A DNA stretch of 12,440 bases from JAHEFX01 sp964614585 (GTDB lineage: Bacteria; Actinomycetota; Acidimicrobiia; Spongiisociales; JAENVV01). Shown in pieces: positions 6,121-12,440 of this stretch. A model generated the notes under the pieces. It had not been told where the DNA came from and ran no database searches. It saw only the letters and a program-made list of their open reading frames with translations. The first letter of the stretch is position 1; every line of letters starts with the position of its first letter. Position numbers and translations under genes: made by a program. Location: positions 1-12,440 of the forward strand of contig CAZTLW010000069.1 in the NCBI GenBank assembly GCA_964614585.1, written 5' to 3'.

Positions 6121-6582
6121 TCAGCCGACGGTCAGGTCGCCTCGCTTCGGACGTGTCACCCGCAGGTAGTCCTCGAGGGACATCGTCATCGTGTCCGTGT
6201 GGGTCCCGGCGTCGAACGTGATCGACGGGCCACCGAAGCCCTCGTCGACCACCATCGGCACGTCGTAGACCGGCCCGAACGGCGGTTCGGCGCCGACCTC
6301 GCAGTCGGGGAACGACGGTGAGAACTCGTCCTCCTCGGCGAGTCGCACCTCCGACACCCCGAGCACCCCCTGCGCCTTGTCGAGGTCGACCCGCTCGTTG
6401 CCCGGCACCACGGCCATCACGAGTCTGTCGTCGGCCACGAGCATGACGACCTTGGCCATGTCCTTGCCGGGCACGTGCCCGGCCTCGGCGGTCTCGCTGG
6501 TCGTGTACGTCAGCCGGTGTTCATCGGTCGAGTACTCGACGCCGTGCTCCAACAGGAATCCCCGCACCTTTTCGGCGGACAT
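6121..6582 (-). CDS. YbaK/EbsC-family aminoacyl-tRNA deacylase
   Basis: The protein has 153 residues, the normal size for a stand-alone YbaK/ProX-type domain, which hydrolyses mischarged aminoacyl-tRNA in trans in the cytoplasm. Visible family residues are TTSETAEAGHVPGKDMAKVV (27-46) with the conserved Lys44, VMAVVPGNERVDLDK (55-69), the segment LAEEDEFSPSFPDCEVGAEP (81-100) followed by PFG, the VVDEGFGG loop (111-118) and AGTHTD (125-130). This subgroup, with the FPDCEVGAEPPFG signature, has no settled substrate, so Cys-tRNA(Pro), Ala-tRNA(Pro) and other specificities all remain open. The start is set by GAGGAGG at 6590-6596 with a 7-base spacer. It is 98 bp downstream of the glycogen phosphorylase on the same strand and may have its own promoter. 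Confidence 0.9.
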   Translation of the reverse strand: MSAEKVRGFLLEHGVEYSTDEHRLTYTTSETAEAGHVPGKDMAKVVMLVADDRLVMAVVPGNERVDLDKAQGVLGVSEVRLAEEDEFSPSFPDCEVGAEPPFGPVYDVPMVVDEGFGGPSITFDAGTHTDTMTMSLEDYLRVTRPKRGDLTVG

Positions 6583-6639
6583 CGCGCCACCTCCTCGTGC
6601 CGGGAGCCGCCGGCGCGGTCCAGCACCTCGCGTGGGTCG

Positions 6640-6645
6640 ATGCTA
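6640..6645 (-). promoter_or_regulatory. Candidate -10 element for the YbaK-family gene
   Basis: On the minus strand TAGCAT fits TANNNT and lies 57 bases upstream of the ATG at 6582, inside the 98-bp spacer after the glycogen phosphorylase stop. No convincing -35 is present. If real, the deacylase is transcribed separately from the phosphorylase. Pattern evidence only. Confidence 0.3.
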
Positions 6646-6680
6646 CGCGGCGGCAAGACCGTCGGCCCCCCCGATCGACC

Positions 6681-9236
6681 CTACGCCCAGGTGATGAGCC
6701 CCGGGACGAGCGGCGAGGCGAGGTCAGGGTGATGGGGGATGATCCGGACGGTGAAGCCGCTCTGGCCGGTCCGGGAGAAGGCGACATCGCCGGTGTAGCG
6801 CCAGTTCCCGCCGTCGTCGCCGTCGACCACGGCCATGACGGTGGCGTCGCCCGAGTCGAGGGAGCCCGCGGGATCGATCCGGCCCCGGTAGAGCTCCACC
6901 GTCACGTCGGACGGCTCGAGAGGGCCGAGGTGGACGCGGGCCGTGACCGGCACCGCCTGGTCCACGACGAGGGAGCCGTTGCCTGCGGCGGCGGTGACCT
7001 CGAGGACCCGGAGGCTCGGCCAGGCCGCCCGCGCCCGGTCGCGCCACTCGGCGAGCTCCGACGCCCGCTTGGCTCCGTCGGCGAGCAACTCACGACTGCG
7101 GCGGTTGGTCGGGAGGTAGTACCGCTCGGCGTACTCCCGCACCATGCGGTGGGTGTTGTAGGCGCCGTTGAGCTTGGCAATCGACGCCTGCATCCACTCG
7201 ATCCAGCGACGGGGAAGGCCATCCACGCCGCGCTCGTAGAAGAGCGGGACGACGTCGTTCTCGAGCAGGTCGTAGAGGGCCTGGGCCTCGAAGTGGTCGC
7301 GGGTCTCGGCATCGTCGTAGCTCTCGCGACGGCCGATCGCCCATCCGACTCCTGGCTCATAGGCCTCGTCCCACCACCCGTCGAGGGTCGAGAGGTTGAG
7401 GACGCCGTTGGCAGCGGCCTTCATCCCGCTGGTACCGCTTGCCTCGAGAGGTCGGACCGGGGTGTTCAGCCACACGTCGGAGCCCTGGACGAGGTAGCGG
7501 GTCGAGGCCATGTCGTAGTCGGGGATGAACAGCAGATGGCGACGGAGCACCGGGTCGCGGGTGAGTTCGATGATGGAGCGGATGAGTTGCTTGCCGGCCT
7601 CGTCGCAGGGGTGGGCCTTGCCGGCGTAGATCACCTGTACCGGGTGGTCGGGGTTGGTGAGTATCCGGGTCAGCCGTTCCCGGTCCCGGAGCAGGAGGGT
7701 CGCCCGCTTGTAGGTCGCGAAGCGACGGGAGAACCCGATCGTGAGCGCATGGGGGTCGAGCACCACCTCGGACATCTCGATCTCTCGCTGGGCGGCTCCC
7801 CGCGATGCGAGCGATTCGGCGAGCTTCCGTCGGGAGAAGGCGACGAGGCGATCCCGGCGCCGTTGGTGGGTGCGCCATATCTCGGCTCGCGGGATCTGGT
7901 GGACCCGCTCCCATACGGCGGCGCCCACGGGTTCCTCCCGCCACTGGGGGCCGAGGTAGCGGTCGTAGAGTTCCTTCTGCTCCTCCGACACCCACGACTC
8001 GAAGTGGACGCCGTTGGTGATGGACCCGATCGGGATCTCCGCCTCGGGGAGCTGGGGCCAGACGTTGCGCCACATGTGGCGCGTGACGTGACCATGGAGC
8101 TTGCTCACGGCGTTGCTGTACATCGCCGACCGCAGCCCGAGGACGGTGTTGCAGAACAACTCCTCGTCGTCGTCTGGGTCCTGACGGCCGAAGCCGAGCA
8201 GGTCGGTCATGGAGATCCCGGCGATCCCGGCGTAGCGGCCGAGGTACCGCCCGAACAGCTCGGGTGTGAAGTAGTCGTGGCCCGCTTCGACGGGGGTGTG
8301 CGTGGTGAAGACCAACCCGCGGGCGGCCTCTCGGGCGGTGGGGAAGTCGAAGCCCTCGACCTCCATGAGCCGCCGGACCCGCTCGATGACGAGGAAGGAC
8401 GAGTGGCCCTCGTTCATGTGGAAGACCGTCGGCTCGATGCCGAGGGCGGCGAGCGCGCGCACGCCGCCGATGCCGAGCACGATCTCCTGACGCATCCGGT
8501 TCTCCACGTCGCCGCCGTAGAGCTGGTGGGTGATGGTCCGGGCGCTGGGCGAGTTGCCGGGATGGTTCGTGTCGAGCAGGTAGAGGGCGACCCGGCCCAC
8601 GTCGGCCCGCCACACGAATGCGGTGACGGTCTCCCCGGGGAAGGGGACCTCGACGTCGAGCGGGGCGCCGTCATCGGCTCTGACCTGCCGGACGGGGAGG
8701 TTGAAGAAGTCGTTCTGCGTGTACTCCTCCTGCTGCCAGCCGGCCTCGTTGAGGCGCTGGTGGAAGTAGCCCTCCTGGTAGAGGAGGCCGACGGCGACCA
8801 GGGGGATGCCCAGGTCGCTCGCCGACTTCAGGTGGTCGCCGGCGAGGATGCCGAGTCCGCCGGCGAAGATCGAGAGCGTCTCCGTGAGGCCGAACTCGGC
8901 GGAGAAGTAGGCGACGAGCAGGTCGGGGTCGAAGTTGTTCCGCTGGTACCAGGTGTGCTCGTTCGATTCGTATGCGTCGAAGTCGGCCGCGACCCGCTCG
9001 AGGTGGGCGAGGAACGCCGGATCCGTGGCGGCCTCGTCGAGCCGGGCCTGGTCGACGGTCCCCAGCAGGAGGACCGGGTTGTGTCCCGATGTCTCCCACA
9101 GGTCGGCGTCCAGGCGACGGAACAGGGCGACGGCGTCGTGGTTCCAAGCCCAGTGGAGGTCGAAGGCGATCCGCTCGAGCGGGGCCAACGACTCCGGCAG
9201 TTTCGGGAGGACCGAGAAGGTCTTCACCGGCTTCAC
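6681..9236 (-). CDS. glgP: Alpha-glucan (glycogen) phosphorylase, GT35, with DUF3417-type N-terminus
   Basis: This PLP-dependent enzyme releases glucose-1-phosphate from the non-reducing ends of glycogen or maltodextrin in the cytoplasm. With the GTG start the protein has 851 residues. The order is an N-terminal DUF3417-like region (about 1-110, KTFSVLPKLPESLAPLERIA and LHWAWNHD), FAGGLGILAGDHLKSASDLG (124-143), FHMNEGHSSF (272-281), THTPVEAGHD (312-321), FSRRFATYKRATLLLRD (502-518), and the PLP site EASGTSGMKAAANG with Lys606 as the predicted Schiff-base lysine. A C-terminal beta-rich segment ends VPGLITWA. It belongs to the divergent alpha-glucan phosphorylase group typical of actinobacteria. 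The GTG at 9236 is preferred because AGGAGG (9243-9248) lies 6 bases upstream and the protein then begins VKPVKTFSVLP, a usual start for this family. A TTG at 9278 would add 14 unconvincing residues and has no ribosome-binding site. Confidence 0.93.
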   Translation of the reverse strand: MKPVKTFSVLPKLPESLAPLERIAFDLHWAWNHDAVALFRRLDADLWETSGHNPVLLLGTVDQARLDEAATDPAFLAHLERVAADFDAYESNEHTWYQRNNFDPDLLVAYFSAEFGLTETLSIFAGGLGILAGDHLKSASDLGIPLVAVGLLYQEGYFHQRLNEAGWQQEEYTQNDFFNLPVRQVRADDGAPLDVEVPFPGETVTAFVWRADVGRVALYLLDTNHPGNSPSARTITHQLYGGDVENRMRQEIVLGIGGVRALAALGIEPTVFHMNEGHSSFLVIERVRRLMEVEGFDFPTAREAARGLVFTTHTPVEAGHDYFTPELFGRYLGRYAGIAGISMTDLLGFGRQDPDDDEELFCNTVLGLRSAMYSNAVSKLHGHVTRHMWRNVWPQLPEAEIPIGSITNGVHFESWVSEEQKELYDRYLGPQWREEPVGAAVWERVHQIPRAEIWRTHQRRRDRLVAFSRRKLAESLASRGAAQREIEMSEVVLDPHALTIGFSRRFATYKRATLLLRDRERLTRILTNPDHPVQVIYAGKAHPCDEAGKQLIRSIIELTRDPVLRRHLLFIPDYDMASTRYLVQGSDVWLNTPVRPLEASGTSGMKAAANGVLNLSTLDGWWDEAYEPGVGWAIGRRESYDDAETRDHFEAQALYDLLENDVVPLFYERGVDGLPRRWIEWMQASIAKLNGAYNTHRMVREYAERYYLPTNRRSRELLADGAKRASELAEWRDRARAAWPSLRVLEVTAAAGNGSLVVDQAVPVTARVHLGPLEPSDVTVELYRGRIDPAGSLDSGDATVMAVVDGDDGGNWRYTGDVAFSRTGQSGFTVRIIPHHPDLASPLVPGLITWA

Positions 9237-9242
9237 GAGGTG

Positions 9243-9248
9243 CCTCCT
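9243..9248 (-). promoter_or_regulatory. Shine-Dalgarno sequence that decides the glgP start
   Basis: AGGAGG on the minus strand is 6 bases from the GTG at 9234-9236. It would lie inside the coding region if the TTG at 9278 were used, so it argues for the shorter protein. Confidence 0.75.
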
Positions 9249-9262
9249 GGTGTGTCCACACC
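9249..9262. promoter_or_regulatory. 14-bp inverted repeat abutting the glgP ribosome-binding site
   Basis: GGTGTG (9249-9254) and CACACC (9257-9262) form a perfect inverted repeat with a 2-bp centre, immediately upstream of the AGGAGG of glgP. The position would suit an operator or an mRNA element controlling translation. Chance occurrence in GC-rich DNA cannot be excluded. The rest of the 93-bp spacer (9237-9329) shows no TANNNT element, so glgP may be transcribed from the upstream ligase gene. Confidence 0.35.
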
Positions 9263-9329
9263 GACCCAACCAGACCAAGGGGGCACGAAGGTGACCGCTG
9301 GCTGACGATTCGGATCGGTCCGGCGGGAC

Positions 9330-12059
9330 TCAGAGCATGCGTCCCGGCACGTCCTTGCGGCTGGGGCTCAGGAAGCCGGGAACCCGCTGGAGGCGCAGGC
9401 GGGCATCGACCACGACGGCGCCCTCGCCCGGCGGCAAGACCTTCACCGGGTTGAGGTCGATCTCGGCGATCTCGGGGTGGTGCTCGACGAGCGACGACAC
9501 CCGCAGCAGGAGGTCCTGGAGGGCGTCGAGATCGCCGGCGGCGCCGCCGCGGTAGCCGGTGAGCAGCCGATGGGCCTTCACCTCGGTCACCATCTCGGCG
9601 GCGTCGAGGTCGGTGAGGGGGTTGATCCGGAACGAGACGTCCTGCATCAGTTCGACGAAGATCCCGCCGAGGCCGAACACGATGAGCGGCCCGAACTGGG
9701 GGTCCTCGGTCATGCCGACGATGACCTCGTGGCCGTCGGGGACGTGGCGTTGCACGACCGCGGCGTCGGCGTCCGGGACCGAGGCGATGACCCGGTCGAA
9801 CGCCTCGGCCACGGCCTCGTCCCCCTCGACACCGAGTACGACGCCGCCCACGTCGGACTTGTGGACCCCCGGCGCCACCACCTTGAGGACGGCGGGTCCG
9901 TCGAGGCCGGCGGCGGCCGCCACCGCCTCGTCGGCGGAGGTGACGACGACGTCACCGGCCGTCGGGATGCCGTAGAGGCCGAGGAGCCGCTCCAGGTCGG
10001 CCGAGCCGAGCCAGCCCCCGTCGGGACCCATCGAGGCGAGCGCCCGGCGGACGATCGACTCGGCGGCGGCCCGGTCGACGTCGTCGTGGCGCACGTATTC
10101 GCCCTCGGGCCGGCTGCGCCACTCGTGGTACCGAACCGCTGCCGCCAGGGCGTGGGCGGCCGACTCGGGGAACGTGTACAGCGGCACCCGGACCGTGCCC
10201 CCGGTGAGATCGGCCGTGTTCGGGGTGGAGCCCATGAACACACCGAGGACCGGCTTCTCGGACGGGTTGGCCTCGATCGCCTCGCCGATGGCGGTGGCCA
10301 CGCCGTGTCGACCCTCCCGATCGGTGGGGGTGAAGATCACGATGACGGCATCGACCTCGTCGCTCTCGAGCAGTAGCGACAGGCAGCCCCGGTACTGGTC
10401 GGCGCCTGCCGAGGCGATCATGTCGACCGGGTTGGCGGTCCCGGCGGTCGGGGGGAGGAACTCCCCGAGGCGTGCCTGCAGGTCGGCCGAGAGCTCGGGC
10501 AGGTGGAGGTCGAGGCCCTCGAGGGCGTCGACGGCGAGGATCGCGGGGCCGCCGGCATTCGACAGCACGGCCACCCGTCGTCCGCGGGGGAGGGGCTGGC
10601 TGGCGAGCAGGGCGGTGACGTCGAAGAGCTCGTGGAGCGTGCGGCTCCGGATGACGCCGGCCTGGCGAAACAGGGCGTCGACCGCCACGTCGAGTCCGGC
10701 GAGGGAGCCGGTGTGGCTGGCGGCGGCCCGTGCCCCGACGGTGGAGCTTCCGGCCTTCACGGCCACGATCGGCTTGATGCGGCTCACACGTCGGGCGATG
10801 CGCCCGAAACGACGAGGGTTGCCGAACGACTCCACGTAGAGCACGACGACGTCCGTGGCGGGGTCGTCCTCCCAGTACAGCAACAGGTCGTTGGGCGAGA
10901 TGTCGGCGCGGTTGCCGAGCGACACGAAGGTGGAAAGCCCGATGTGCAGTTCGGCGGACTGCTCGAGGAGGGCGAGGCCCAGGGCCCCACTCTGGCTCGC
11001 CATCGCCACCGTCCCGGTCGGCGGGTAGGTCGGCCCGAACTGGCCGTCGAGGCGGACGGCCGGGTCGGTGTTGAGGACGCCCATGCAGTTCGGGCCGATG
11101 AGGCGCATGCCGTATCGGCGCGCCGTGGCCACGAGTCGTCGCTCCACCTCGAGGCCCTCGCCGCCGAGCTCCCCGAAGCCGGCCGAGATCACCACGATGC
11201 CGCGGATGCCCTGACGCCCGCACGTCTCGACGACCTCGGGGACGGCGGGGGCCGGCACGACCACGAAGGCGAGGTCGACGGGGCCGGGCAGCTCCTCGAC
11301 GCTTGGGTAGGCCTTCACGGAGTGCACGAACGGAGCGTCCGGGTGAACCGGGTACAACGGGCCCTGGAATCCCTCGAGCAGGAGGTTGCGGAACAGGCGA
11401 CCGCCGATGGCGTGGTCGTCGCGACTGGCCCCGATCACGGCCACCGACGCCGGGTAGAGGATCGGCATCAGTGAGGCTGTGACCCCCCGCTTCTCATGCT
11501 CCCACTCGGCCTCCCGGGCCTCGAGTGAGTACTCGATGGGGAACTCGACCGAATAGACGCCCTCCTCCAGCTGCCGGGTGAGCCGATACCCCGAATCGCG
11601 GAACAGGCGGAGCATCGCCCGGTTGTCGGCGAGGACGAACGCTTCGAACTCGGTGATGCCCTTCAGCCGGGCGTAGACGGTGAGGTGTTGGAGCAGGTAG
11701 GCGCCGATGCCACGGCCCTGGTAGGCGTCCTCGACGAGGAAGGCCACCTCGGCGACCTTCGTGTCCTCGGTGCTCTTGTCGTTGAGGACGTCGTAGCGGC
11801 CCACCGCCACCATCTTCTCGCCGTCGAGGGCGATGAAGGCCATGCGGTCCTCGTAGTCGAGGGTGGTGAAGTGGCGCAGCTCCTCGGGGCTGAGGTCGGT
11901 CTTGACGTGGAAGAACCGGAAGTAGGAGCTCTCGGGACCGACCCGGTGGATGAACTCCCGCTCGCGGGGCGCGTCCTCGGGCCGGATCGGCCGGAAGTGG
12001 ATCGACCGGCCGTCCTTCAACAGGACGTCGAACTCGAACTCGGCGGGGTACTCGGCCAC
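9330..12059 (-). CDS. GNAT acetyltransferase fused to ADP-forming-type acyl-CoA ligase (Pat/acetate-CoA ligase family)
   Basis: The protein has 909 residues. The N-terminal GNAT domain (about 10-175) has the acetyl-CoA-binding motif YQGRGIGAYLL (113-123). Next come a CoA-binding Rossmann domain (about 195-330, SVAVIGASRDDHAIGGRLFR and GPNCMGVLN), a succinyl-CoA-ligase-like flavodoxin domain (about 345-480, MASQSGALG), a second such region (about 490-645), and a C-terminal ATP-grasp domain (about 685-895: YGIPTAGDVVV, VLKVVAPGVHKSDVGGVVLG, GPLIVFGLGGIFVELMQD, EIAEIDLNPVKV). Proteins of this architecture are protein lysine acetyltransferases (Pat/PatZ-like) or acyl-CoA ligases. The phosphorylatable ligase histidine is present as His449 in ASHTGSLAG, so ligase chemistry may be retained. 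The GTG start at 12059 gives VAEYPAEFEFDV and has no Shine-Dalgarno sequence, but a -10-like TAGTCT lies 9 bases before it. GlgP follows 93 bp downstream. Confidence 0.9.
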   Translation of the reverse strand: MAEYPAEFEFDVLLKDGRSIHFRPIRPEDAPREREFIHRVGPESSYFRFFHVKTDLSPEELRHFTTLDYEDRMAFIALDGEKMVAVGRYDVLNDKSTEDTKVAEVAFLVEDAYQGRGIGAYLLQHLTVYARLKGITEFEAFVLADNRAMLRLFRDSGYRLTRQLEEGVYSVEFPIEYSLEAREAEWEHEKRGVTASLMPILYPASVAVIGASRDDHAIGGRLFRNLLLEGFQGPLYPVHPDAPFVHSVKAYPSVEELPGPVDLAFVVVPAPAVPEVVETCGRQGIRGIVVISAGFGELGGEGLEVERRLVATARRYGMRLIGPNCMGVLNTDPAVRLDGQFGPTYPPTGTVAMASQSGALGLALLEQSAELHIGLSTFVSLGNRADISPNDLLLYWEDDPATDVVVLYVESFGNPRRFGRIARRVSRIKPIVAVKAGSSTVGARAAASHTGSLAGLDVAVDALFRQAGVIRSRTLHELFDVTALLASQPLPRGRRVAVLSNAGGPAILAVDALEGLDLHLPELSADLQARLGEFLPPTAGTANPVDMIASAGADQYRGCLSLLLESDEVDAVIVIFTPTDREGRHGVATAIGEAIEANPSEKPVLGVFMGSTPNTADLTGGTVRVPLYTFPESAAHALAAAVRYHEWRSRPEGEYVRHDDVDRAAAESIVRRALASMGPDGGWLGSADLERLLGLYGIPTAGDVVVTSADEAVAAAAGLDGPAVLKVVAPGVHKSDVGGVVLGVEGDEAVAEAFDRVIASVPDADAAVVQRHVPDGHEVIVGMTEDPQFGPLIVFGLGGIFVELMQDVSFRINPLTDLDAAEMVTEVKAHRLLTGYRGGAAGDLDALQDLLLRVSSLVEHHPEIAEIDLNPVKVLPPGEGAVVVDARLRLQRVPGFLSPSRKDVPGRML

Positions 12060-12068
12060 AGGCCCCAG

Positions 12069-12074
12069 AGACTA
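12069..12074 (-). promoter_or_regulatory. Candidate -10 element of a leaderless promoter for the GNAT-ligase gene
   Basis: On the minus strand TAGTCT fits TANNNT and is separated from the GTG start by 9 bases with no ribosome-binding site between. The predicted transcript would start at or next to the start codon. The geometry matches that at 2855-2871. No -35 match is apparent. Confidence 0.45.
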
Positions 12075-12154
12075 CGGCCGGGTGGGGGAGGGGGGCGCGG
12101 GCGCGGGATGGCCAGTGGTCGCGGTGTCGGCTGGGTGCCGGGTGGGGCTTCGTT

Positions 12155-12196
12155 GGGGATTCGGGTCCCCCCTCCCACTCCGCTTCGCTCCGTGGG
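12155..12196. repeat. Tandem hairpin pair containing a CTCCG-CTTCG-CTCCG core
   Basis: GGGGA (12155-12159) pairs with TCCCC (12166-12170) around a 6-base loop. CCCAC (12174-12178) pairs with GTGGG (12192-12196) around a loop carrying CTCCGCTTCGCTCCG (12178-12192, overlapping the stem ends). Two hairpins this close in a spacer look like a repetitive intergenic element or a terminator region. Copy number elsewhere in the genome is not visible here. Confidence 0.35.
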
Positions 12197-12232
12197 GATC
12201 TCTTTGAAGGGGTCATCCCGAGGTGGGGCAGA

Positions 12233-12258
12233 TGTCGGGCCTGTCGCGCGATCCGACA
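12233..12258 (-). terminator. Candidate terminator hairpin after the HNH gene
   Basis: TGTCGG (12233-12238) pairs with CCGACA (12253-12258), starting 18 bases past the HNH stop codon. A tighter CCCC-TCC-GGGG hairpin (12259-12269) lies between them. No T-run follows, as is common for GC-rich actinobacterial ends, so this is a weak call. Confidence 0.3.
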
Positions 12259-12276
12259 CCCCTCCGGGGGACTTCC

Positions 12277-12440
12277 TCAGATCGGTGGGGCCCGGGTGTG
12301 GCCGGGTGGGAGCAGTCGTCGCCGGCCGGGTGGGGAGCCTCGGTCGATGGTGAAGCCCCGCCGGTGCACCACCACATGATGGTGGAACCAGCAGAGGGTG
12401 GTCAGGTTGGCGTCGTCATGGTCGCCGCCGTGGGCTCGGT
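12277..12440 (-). CDS. HNH endonuclease, C-terminal end (partial; continues beyond the window)
   Basis: A minus-strand open frame enters from the window edge (first full codon 12436-12438) and ends with TGA at 12277-12279, giving 53 visible residues. They read as the end of an HNH nuclease: HGGDHDDANLTTLCWFHHHV with the central Asn and Leu-Cys-x-x-His-His, then VVHRRGFTI carrying the final His. This matches the C-terminus of the DUF222/13E12-type HNH proteins that are abundant and multicopy in actinobacteria. A short Pro/Arg-rich tail (GSPPGRRRLLPPGHTRAPPI) follows. The N-terminal part, including any DUF222 domain and the first His, is outside the window, so family membership beyond the HNH fold is inference. 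Confidence 0.8.
   Translation of the reverse strand, partial: RAHGGDHDDANLTTLCWFHHHVVVHRRGFTIDRGSPPGRRRLLPPGHTRAPPI

Larger units (their letters stand above)
12060..12276. other. Intergenic spacer with several GC-rich hairpins
   Basis: No coding region is supported on either strand between the HNH stop and the GNAT-ligase start. The spacer holds the candidate -10 at 12069-12074, G-runs at 12082-12095, two adjacent hairpins at 12155-12196 and a stem at 12233-12258. It is the largest non-coding stretch in the window. Confidence 0.7.

Noticed and set aside
9237..9278. The longer glgP start at TTG 9278
   Set aside because: It has no ribosome-binding site, and the 14 extra residues precede the normal family N-terminus. 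AGGAGG at 9243-9248 points to the GTG at 9236.
6597..9305. A 902-codon open frame on the plus strand opposite glgP
   Set aside because: It mirrors a clear GT35 enzyme, has low-complexity Gly/Val/Glu/Arg-rich translation and no recognisable domain. It is the usual antisense open frame in GC-rich DNA.
1..12440. CRISPR arrays, tRNA/rRNA genes, prophage or defence cassettes
   Set aside because: No regularly spaced repeats, no tRNA-like cloverleaf or conserved rRNA segment, and no recognisable phage or defence protein were seen. The HNH fragment alone does not imply a defence system.

Overview
The window is GC-rich DNA with dense, mostly overlapping genes. It reads as an actinobacterial chromosome. 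An uncultured Acidimicrobiia-like lineage is my best guess, from the actinobacterial-type glycogen phosphorylase, the N-terminal GNAT/acyl-CoA ligase fusion, the thiolase-like/DUF35/MaoC gene set, an HNH endonuclease end, and TANNNT -10-like elements close to start codons that lack a Shine-Dalgarno sequence. This taxonomic call is inference; no rRNA or marker gene is present.

Layout. (1) Positions 45-2772, minus strand: a BON-domain protein, a 14-TM-type DHA2 MFS exporter and a PEP synthase, read in that order. The exporter and the PEP synthase overlap by 4 bp. The PEP synthase is cut after 230 residues at its AWGLG motif by about 50 bp of conspicuously AT-richer DNA that looks like the end of a mobile element. 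(2) Positions 2871-5406, plus strand: a compact three-gene unit of a thiolase-like protein lacking the nucleophilic Cys, a DUF35 zinc-ribbon/OB-fold protein and a single-chain double-hotdog MaoC protein, with 4-bp and 1-bp overlaps. Its composition matches the hydratase plus retro-aldolase machinery (ChsH1/ChsH2/Ltp2) that removes side chains from steroid CoA esters, but the domains are split differently. (3) Positions 5507-6103, plus strand: a two-TM membrane protein with a bacterial PH (YdbS-like) domain. (4) Positions 6121-12059, minus strand: a GNAT-acyl-CoA ligase (ADP-forming type) fusion, then alpha-glucan phosphorylase, then a YbaK-family aminoacyl-tRNA deacylase. (5) Positions 12060-12276: a hairpin-rich spacer. 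Positions 12277-12440, minus strand: the 3' end of an HNH endonuclease gene that runs off the window.

How the genes fit together. Regions 1 and 4 touch central carbon metabolism: PEP synthase, glycogen breakdown and acyl-CoA formation or protein acetylation. Region 2 is a predicted CoA-ester chain-shortening module and is the most interesting part. I see no defence system, CRISPR array, rRNA, tRNA or prophage. The glycogen phosphorylase start is best placed at a GTG (9236), not at the longer TTG start.
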